From: JBDSEG01 sp039920165
GTDB lineage: Bacteria; Pseudomonadota; Gammaproteobacteria; Burkholderiales; Burkholderiaceae_C
DNA length: 13,546 nt
Direction of reading: 5' to 3'
Assembly: GCA_039920165.1 (NCBI GenBank)
Contig: JBDSEG010000299.1
Coordinates: forward strand, 1 to 13,546
How positions within the stretch are numbered: position 1 is the first letter of the stretch; every line of letters starts with the position of its first letter. The position numbers and the translations under genes were made by a program. Below the pieces are notes generated by a model. The model did no database searches, was not told the DNA's origin, and saw nothing but the letters and a program-made list of their open reading frames with translations. This document shows, in pieces, positions 9,626 through 13,546 of this stretch.

Positions 9626-11545
9626 ATGACCCCATTGCTGCTCCACAAGATCGACCGACCCGCCGACCTGCGCCGGCTGTCGCGCCTCGAGCTCAAGCAG
9701 CTCGCCGCCGAGTTGCGCGAGTTCGTGTTGCAAAGCATTGCGCAGACCGGCGGGCACCTGTCGTCCAACCTCGGCACGGTGGAGTTGACGGTGGCACTGC
9801 ACCATGTCTTCAATACGCCGCACGACCGGCTGGTGTGGGACGTGGGCCACCAGACCTACCCGCACAAGATCCTCACCGGCCGGCGCGACCGCATGCCCAC
9901 GCTGCGTCAGCTCGGCGGCATTTCGGGCTTCCCGCGTCGCGACGAGAGCGAGTACGACACCTTCGGCACCGCGCACTCGTCGACCTCGATCTCGGCCGCG
10001 CTCGGCATGGCGGTGGCAGCGCAGCAAAAGGGCGAGAAGCGGCGCGCGGTGGCGATCATCGGCGACGGCGCGATGACCGCCGGCATGGCCTACGAAGCGC
10101 TCAACAACGCCGGCATGCCGCATGGCGGGCAGATGCCCAACCTGCTGGTGATCCTGAACGATAACGACATGTCGATCAGTCCGCCCGTCGGCGCGCTCAA
10201 CAAATATCTGGCGCGCCTGATCAGCGGCAAGTTCTATGCGAGCGCGCGCGAAGGCGCGAAGCAGGTGCTTCAGCACGCGCCGCCCTTGCTCGAACTCGCG
10301 CGGCGCCTGGAAGAGCACGCCAAGGGCATGGTCGTTCCGGGCACCATCTTCGAGGAGTTCGGCTTCAACTACGTCGGGCCGATCGACGGCCACGACCTCG
10401 ACTCGCTCATTCCCACGCTTGAAAATATGCGCGACAAGCCCGGCGCGCAGTTCCTGCACGTCGTCACCAAGAAGGGCTACGGCTACAAGCTGGCCGAGGC
10501 CGACCCGGTGAACTACCATGGCCCCGGCAAATTCGATCCCGCGGTCGGGCTCGTCGCTCCGAAGACGCCCGGAAAGACGACCTTCACCCAGGTCTTTGGC
10601 CAGTGGCTGTGCGACATGGCCGAGCGCGACCCGCGCCTCGTCGCCATCACGCCGGCGATGCGCGAAGGCTCGGGCATGGTCGAGTTCGAACGGCGCTTTC
10701 CGGGTCGCTACCACGACGTGGGCATCGCCGAGCAGCACGCCGTTACCTTTGCCGCGGGCCTTGCCTGCGAAGGCCTCAAGCCGGTGGTCGCGATCTACTC
10801 GACTTTTCTGCAGCGCGCCTACGACCAGCTGATCCACGATGTCGCGATTCAGAACCTGTCGGTCGTCTTTGCGCTCGACCGCGCCGGGCTCGTCGGCGCC
10901 GACGGCGCGACCCATGCAGGCGCCTACGACATTGCCTTCCTGCGCTGCATCCCGAACATGAGCGTGCTCACGCCGGCCGACGAGAACGAGTGCCGGCAGG
11001 CGCTCTATACCGCCTTCATGCACCAGGGGCCGTGCGCGGTGCGTTATCCGCGCGGCGCCGGTGCGGGCGTTGCGGTGCAGGCCGAGATGACGGCGCTGCC
11101 CTTCGGCCGCGGCGAGATCCGCCGCGAGCGATCGCGCGCGGCGGGTGCGGTGGGCGATCGCATCGCGATCCTCGCGTTCGGAACGCTGCTGTACCCGGCG
11201 CTCGCGGCGGCCGAGAAGCTCGACGCGACCGTCGCCAACATGCGCTTTGCCAAGCCGCTGGATGTCGAGCTGGTGCGCGAACTCGCGAGCCGGCACGATG
11301 CGATCGTCACGGTCGAGGAAGGCTGCGCCATGGGCGGCGCTGGCGCCGCGGTGCTCGAGGCGCTGGCGGCGGCTGGGTTGCAGATTCCGGTGCTCGTGCT
11401 CGGCCTGCCCGATATGTTCGTCGAGCACGGCGATCCGGCCAAGCTGCTCGCGCTGTGCGGCCTGGACGCCACGGGCATCGAGCAATCGATCCGCAAGCGC
11501 TTCGCCATCAAACCGGCGCTGGTGCGCGCGGTCGTGAACCACTGA
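9626..11545 (+). CDS. dxs: 1-deoxy-D-xylulose-5-phosphate synthase
   Basis: A 639-residue thiamine diphosphate enzyme (E. coli Dxs has 620) that joins pyruvate and glyceraldehyde 3-phosphate to make DXP, the first step of the MEP isoprenoid pathway and also a source for thiamine and pyridoxal. Visible motifs are GGHLSSNLGTVELT with His44, WDVGHQTYPHKILTGR, the thiamine diphosphate/magnesium motif GDGAMTAG from residue 146 ending in NDND at 178-181, the conserved KGYGYKLAE, the catalytic-Glu motif DVGIAEQHAV with Glu369, and DRAGLVGADGATHAGAYD. All three transketolase-type domains are present and intact. The ATG at 9626 lies 22 nt after the ispA stop; the leader is pyrimidine-rich with no Shine-Dalgarno sequence. 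The pairing with ispA places the entry and a late step of the same pathway in one transcript. Confidence 0.97.
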   Translation: MTPLLLHKIDRPADLRRLSRLELKQLAAELREFVLQSIAQTGGHLSSNLGTVELTVALHHVFNTPHDRLVWDVGHQTYPHKILTGRRDRMPTLRQLGGISGFPRRDESEYDTFGTAHSSTSISAALGMAVAAQQKGEKRRAVAIIGDGAMTAGMAYEALNNAGMPHGGQMPNLLVILNDNDMSISPPVGALNKYLARLISGKFYASAREGAKQVLQHAPPLLELARRLEEHAKGMVVPGTIFEEFGFNYVGPIDGHDLDSLIPTLENMRDKPGAQFLHVVTKKGYGYKLAEADPVNYHGPGKFDPAVGLVAPKTPGKTTFTQVFGQWLCDMAERDPRLVAITPAMREGSGMVEFERRFPGRYHDVGIAEQHAVTFAAGLACEGLKPVVAIYSTFLQRAYDQLIHDVAIQNLSVVFALDRAGLVGADGATHAGAYDIAFLRCIPNMSVLTPADENECRQALYTAFMHQGPCAVRYPRGAGAGVAVQAEMTALPFGRGEIRRERSRAAGAVGDRIAILAFGTLLYPALAAAEKLDATVANMRFAKPLDVELVRELASRHDAIVTVEEGCAMGGAGAAVLEALAAAGLQIPVLVLGLPDMFVEHGDPAKLLALCGLDATGIEQSIRKRFAIKPALVRAVVNH

Positions 11546-11561
11546 CCTTCACCCACCCGCG

Positions 11562-12386
11562 ATGAGCAATCTCAAGGACGCGCTGCACATTCCCGATACG
11601 CAAAGCGAGCGGGACGAGCGCCACCTCGCGATCCAGCGCGTGGGCGTGAAGGATGTGCGTTATCCGCTCGAGCTGCGAATCGGCGCGGCGGTGTGGCCGA
11701 CGGTCGCGCAGTGGGACCTCGACGTCGCGTTGCCCGCCGAGCAGAAGGGCACCCACATGTCTCGCTTCGTCGCCTGGCTCGACGCGCTCGAAGGCCCGCT
11801 CGACGCCGCCGCGCTGCGCATGCGCGCGGCCGAGATGCTGACCCGCCTGCACGCGACGCAGGGGCGGATCGAAGCGCGCTTCCCGTTCTTCCTGCGCAAG
11901 CGCGCGCCGGTCTCGGGCGTGCAGAGCCTGCTCGAATACCAGGGCCGCTGGATCGCCGAGGCCCGCAGCGACGCGGTCGAGATCTGGGCCGAGGTAACGG
12001 TGCCGGTCAAGTCGCTGTGCCCGTGCTCGAAGGAGATTTCCGATTACGGCGCGCACAACCAGCGCTCGCACGTGACGATCCGCGTCGAGCTGGCCGGCGA
12101 GGAGATCGGCTGGCAGGAACTGGTGCGCTTCGCCGAGGACTCGGCATCCAGTGAACTGTGGCCGATGCTCAAGCGCGCCGACGAGAAGTGGGTCACCGAG
12201 CGCGCTTACGAGAATCCGAAATTCGTCGAAGACCTGGTGCGCGATGTGGCGCTGCGTCTGAACGCGGATCCGCGCGCCGGCCGCTACAGCGTCGATGTCG
12301 AGAATTTCGAATCGATCCACGCGCACTCGGCTTTTGCGCGCATCGAACGGATGTCGACGCACCCTTCGCCCCCCGAACCCACCTGA
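11562..12386 (+). CDS. folE2: GTP cyclohydrolase I type IB (FolE2)
   Basis: A 274-residue GTP cyclohydrolase IB, which turns GTP into 7,8-dihydroneopterin triphosphate, the first step of folate synthesis. This class is unrelated in sequence to the common zinc enzyme FolE and tolerates other metals. Family marks are QKGTHMSRF (Lys62 to Phe68), the metal-binding cysteine region CPCSKEIS (Cys153/Cys155), DYGAHNQRSHV, and ENPKFVEDLVRD with Glu217, matching the Cys and Glu metal ligands described for the Neisseria enzyme. The ATG at 11562 is 16 nt after the dxs stop, with a pyrimidine-rich leader and no Shine-Dalgarno sequence. It is the last gene of the xseB operon, so it is probably expressed constitutively rather than by zinc limitation. 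Confidence 0.96.
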   Translation: MSNLKDALHIPDTQSERDERHLAIQRVGVKDVRYPLELRIGAAVWPTVAQWDLDVALPAEQKGTHMSRFVAWLDALEGPLDAAALRMRAAEMLTRLHATQGRIEARFPFFLRKRAPVSGVQSLLEYQGRWIAEARSDAVEIWAEVTVPVKSLCPCSKEISDYGAHNQRSHVTIRVELAGEEIGWQELVRFAEDSASSELWPMLKRADEKWVTERAYENPKFVEDLVRDVALRLNADPRAGRYSVDVENFESIHAHSAFARIERMSTHPSPPEPT

Positions 12387-12520
12387 GACGAGAGGTGTTC
12401 GCCGGTCGGTCCTGGGGCGGCCGGATGCGGGGTGTGCAGATGCCGATCGGGCGGTTGGGGTCGAAGCGTCACTGAGGAAGCAGGTCTATTCCCCGCCCCT
12501 GTGAGACGCTCCGCGCCAGC

Positions 12521-12545
12521 GGCGTCGATCGGCATGATCGGCGCC
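12521..12545 (+). other. Strong hairpin in the folE2 to quinone-reductase intergenic region
   Basis: GGCGTCGATC (12521-12530) and GATCGGCGCC (12536-12545) can pair over 10 bp with one G-U wobble around a 5-nt loop, GGCAT. No T-tract follows (next bases ATCCCTGC), so a classical intrinsic terminator is doubtful. It is the only notable structure in the 254-bp gap 12387-12640, which otherwise shows no gene, no T-rich terminator and no convincing promoter. It could help end the folE2 transcript with Rho, or sit in the leader of the next gene. Confidence 0.35.
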
Positions 12546-12628
12546 ATCCCTGCAACCCGATGCTGCCGTCGCGACGCCGACATGCATGCGAGGCTGCAAT
12601 GGCCGCAGCGCCGCCAGCTTTCGCAATT

Positions 12629-12633
12629 GAGGA
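12629..12633 (+). promoter_or_regulatory. Ribosome binding site of the quinone-reductase-like gene
   Basis: GAGGA lies 7 nt before the ATG at 12641, a good spacing that fixes this start. It contrasts with the neighbouring housekeeping operon, whose genes lack such a site. Confidence 0.75.
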
Positions 12634-12640
12634 CGAACCC

Positions 12641-13546
12641 ATGCAAGCCTGGATCTACGAACGTGTCGGCGCCGCAGCGGATGTGCTGACGCTGATCGAT
12701 CTGCCCACTCCCGAACCTGCGCCGGGCGAGGTGCGGGTGCGCGTGCAGTGGAGCGGCGTCAACCCGTCGGACGTCAAGTCGCGCGCCGGCCTGCGCAGCC
12801 GCGTGTTGCCCTTTCCGCGCATCATTCCGCACAGTGACGGCAGCGGCGTGATCGACGCCGTCGGCGCCGGTATCGATGCGAACCGGGTCGGCGAACGCGT
12901 GTGGCTGTGGAACGCTGCCTGGGGACGGTCCTCCGGCAGCGCGGCCGAGTTGTGTTGCCTGCCCGCGGCGCAGGCCGTGCCGCTGCCCGATGCAACGTCG
13001 GGCGAGGCGGGCGCCTGCATGGGCATTCCCGGCCTCACTGCGATGCACGCGGTGCTTATGGACGGCGGCGTCGCCGGCAAGCGCGTTCTGGTCGCCGGCG
13101 GTGCCGGAGCCGTCGGCCACTACGCGGTGCAGCTCGCGAGCCGGCTCGGCGCGGCGCAGGTCATCAGCACCGTTAGCAACGAGGCCAAGGCCGCGCTCGC
13201 GCGCGAGGCCGGCGCCGACCACGTCGTCGACTACAAGACCGAGCCGGTCGTCGAGCGTGTGCGCGAACTGACGCACGGCCATGGCATCGACCGCGTGATC
13301 GAACTCGACGTCGCCGTTAATGGCGCGATCAACCTGGACTTGTTGCGCCCCGGCGGCGAACTCGTCGCCTATGGCAGCAGCCGGAAACCGCTCGACCTGC
13401 CGTTCCCGGTGCTGCTGGCGAAGAATCTGCAGCTCAAGTTCTTCATGGTCTACCACCTGGAAGCGGCTGACCGCGCGCGGGCGACCGGTGGGTTGAATCG
13501 GATGCTCGCGCGCGGGGAACTGCAGCACAACATCGCCGAGCGCATG
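12641..13546 (+). CDS. Zinc-independent NADPH:quinone reductase-like medium-chain oxidoreductase (partial, runs off the right edge)
   Basis: The open frame covers 302 codons from ATG at 12641 to the last base without a stop. The N-terminal GroES-like domain includes PGEVRVRVQWSGVNPSDVKSR, where the NPSD motif is typical of the quinone-reductase branch, and IIPHSDGSGVIDAVG. The Rossmann domain has AGGAGAVGHYAVQLA (from residue 152), the GxxGxxG-type cofactor loop, and GADHVVDYK further on. The structural-zinc cysteine cluster and catalytic-zinc ligands of alcohol dehydrogenases are absent, so it should be an NADPH-dependent quinone or enone reductase. Members are about 320-340 residues, so only a short C-terminal part is missing. 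It stands 254 bp from folE2 with its own ribosome site and is probably a separate transcription unit. The substrate is not predictable. Confidence 0.93.
   Translation, partial: MQAWIYERVGAAADVLTLIDLPTPEPAPGEVRVRVQWSGVNPSDVKSRAGLRSRVLPFPRIIPHSDGSGVIDAVGAGIDANRVGERVWLWNAAWGRSSGSAAELCCLPAAQAVPLPDATSGEAGACMGIPGLTAMHAVLMDGGVAGKRVLVAGGAGAVGHYAVQLASRLGAAQVISTVSNEAKAALAREAGADHVVDYKTEPVVERVRELTHGHGIDRVIELDVAVNGAINLDLLRPGGELVAYGSSRKPLDLPFPVLLAKNLQLKFFMVYHLEAADRARATGGLNRMLARGELQHNIAERM

Noticed and set aside
8489..11542. Minus-strand open frame of 1017 codons opposite xseB, ispA and dxs
   Set aside because: Three intact housekeeping enzymes with catalytic motifs lie on the plus strand. The antisense product is Arg/His/Ala-rich noise.
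12284..13528. Minus-strand open frame of 414 codons at the right end
   Set aside because: The plus strand encodes a clear quinone-reductase-like protein with GroES-like and Rossmann motifs and a good ribosome site. The antisense frame has no recognisable domain.

Overview
This window looks like an ordinary stretch of a GC-rich (about two thirds G+C by eye) betaproteobacterial chromosome, most likely Burkholderiales. The reasons are the gene order xseB-ispA-dxs-folE2, the protein sequences themselves, the TACAAT-type -10 boxes, and a TRAP transporter receptor beside a fused 5-oxoprolinase-like enzyme. Coding density is high, both strands are used, and long spurious antisense reading frames are everywhere, as expected at this GC content. 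I see no tRNA, rRNA, CRISPR array, prophage, insertion sequence or obvious horizontally acquired island.

Layout. (1) 1-739, minus: N-terminal 246 residues of a TRAP-type periplasmic substrate-binding protein, running off the left edge. (2) 903-4673, plus: a 1256-residue fused HyuA-HyuB protein of the 5-oxoprolinase type, divergent from the TRAP gene. Its HyuB half carries an 84-bp palindromic interspersed repeat that is read through in frame. (3) 4688-5122, minus: a universal stress protein, with its own promoter overlapping the terminator of the next unit. (4) 5248-8187, minus: a tightly overlapping three-gene operon in the order Rieske-type oxygenase, EamA/DMT-family transporter, two-domain sulfurtransferase. 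It ends in a clear intrinsic terminator at 5201-5224. (5) 8477-12386, plus: xseB, ispA, dxs and folE2, a housekeeping operon for a DNA repair nuclease subunit, isoprenoid precursors (DXP and farnesyl diphosphate) and the first step of folate synthesis. (6) 12641 to the right edge, plus: the first 302 residues of a zinc-independent NADPH:quinone reductase-like enzyme.

How the genes may work together. The TRAP receptor and the oxoprolinase-like enzyme could form a pyroglutamate uptake and hydrolysis unit. This is inference. Dxs makes the precursor of the MEP pathway and IspA condenses its products to farnesyl diphosphate, so the two act at opposite ends of one route. The Rieske/EamA/sulfurtransferase operon has no obvious shared pathway, and its oxygenase substrate cannot be read from the sequence.

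I did not find a convincing undescribed multi-gene system. The points most worth a second look are the in-frame repeat inside the oxoprolinase gene, the orphan Rieske oxygenase operon, the overlapping terminator and promoter at 5174-5224, and the lack of Shine-Dalgarno sequences across the xseB-folE2 operon.
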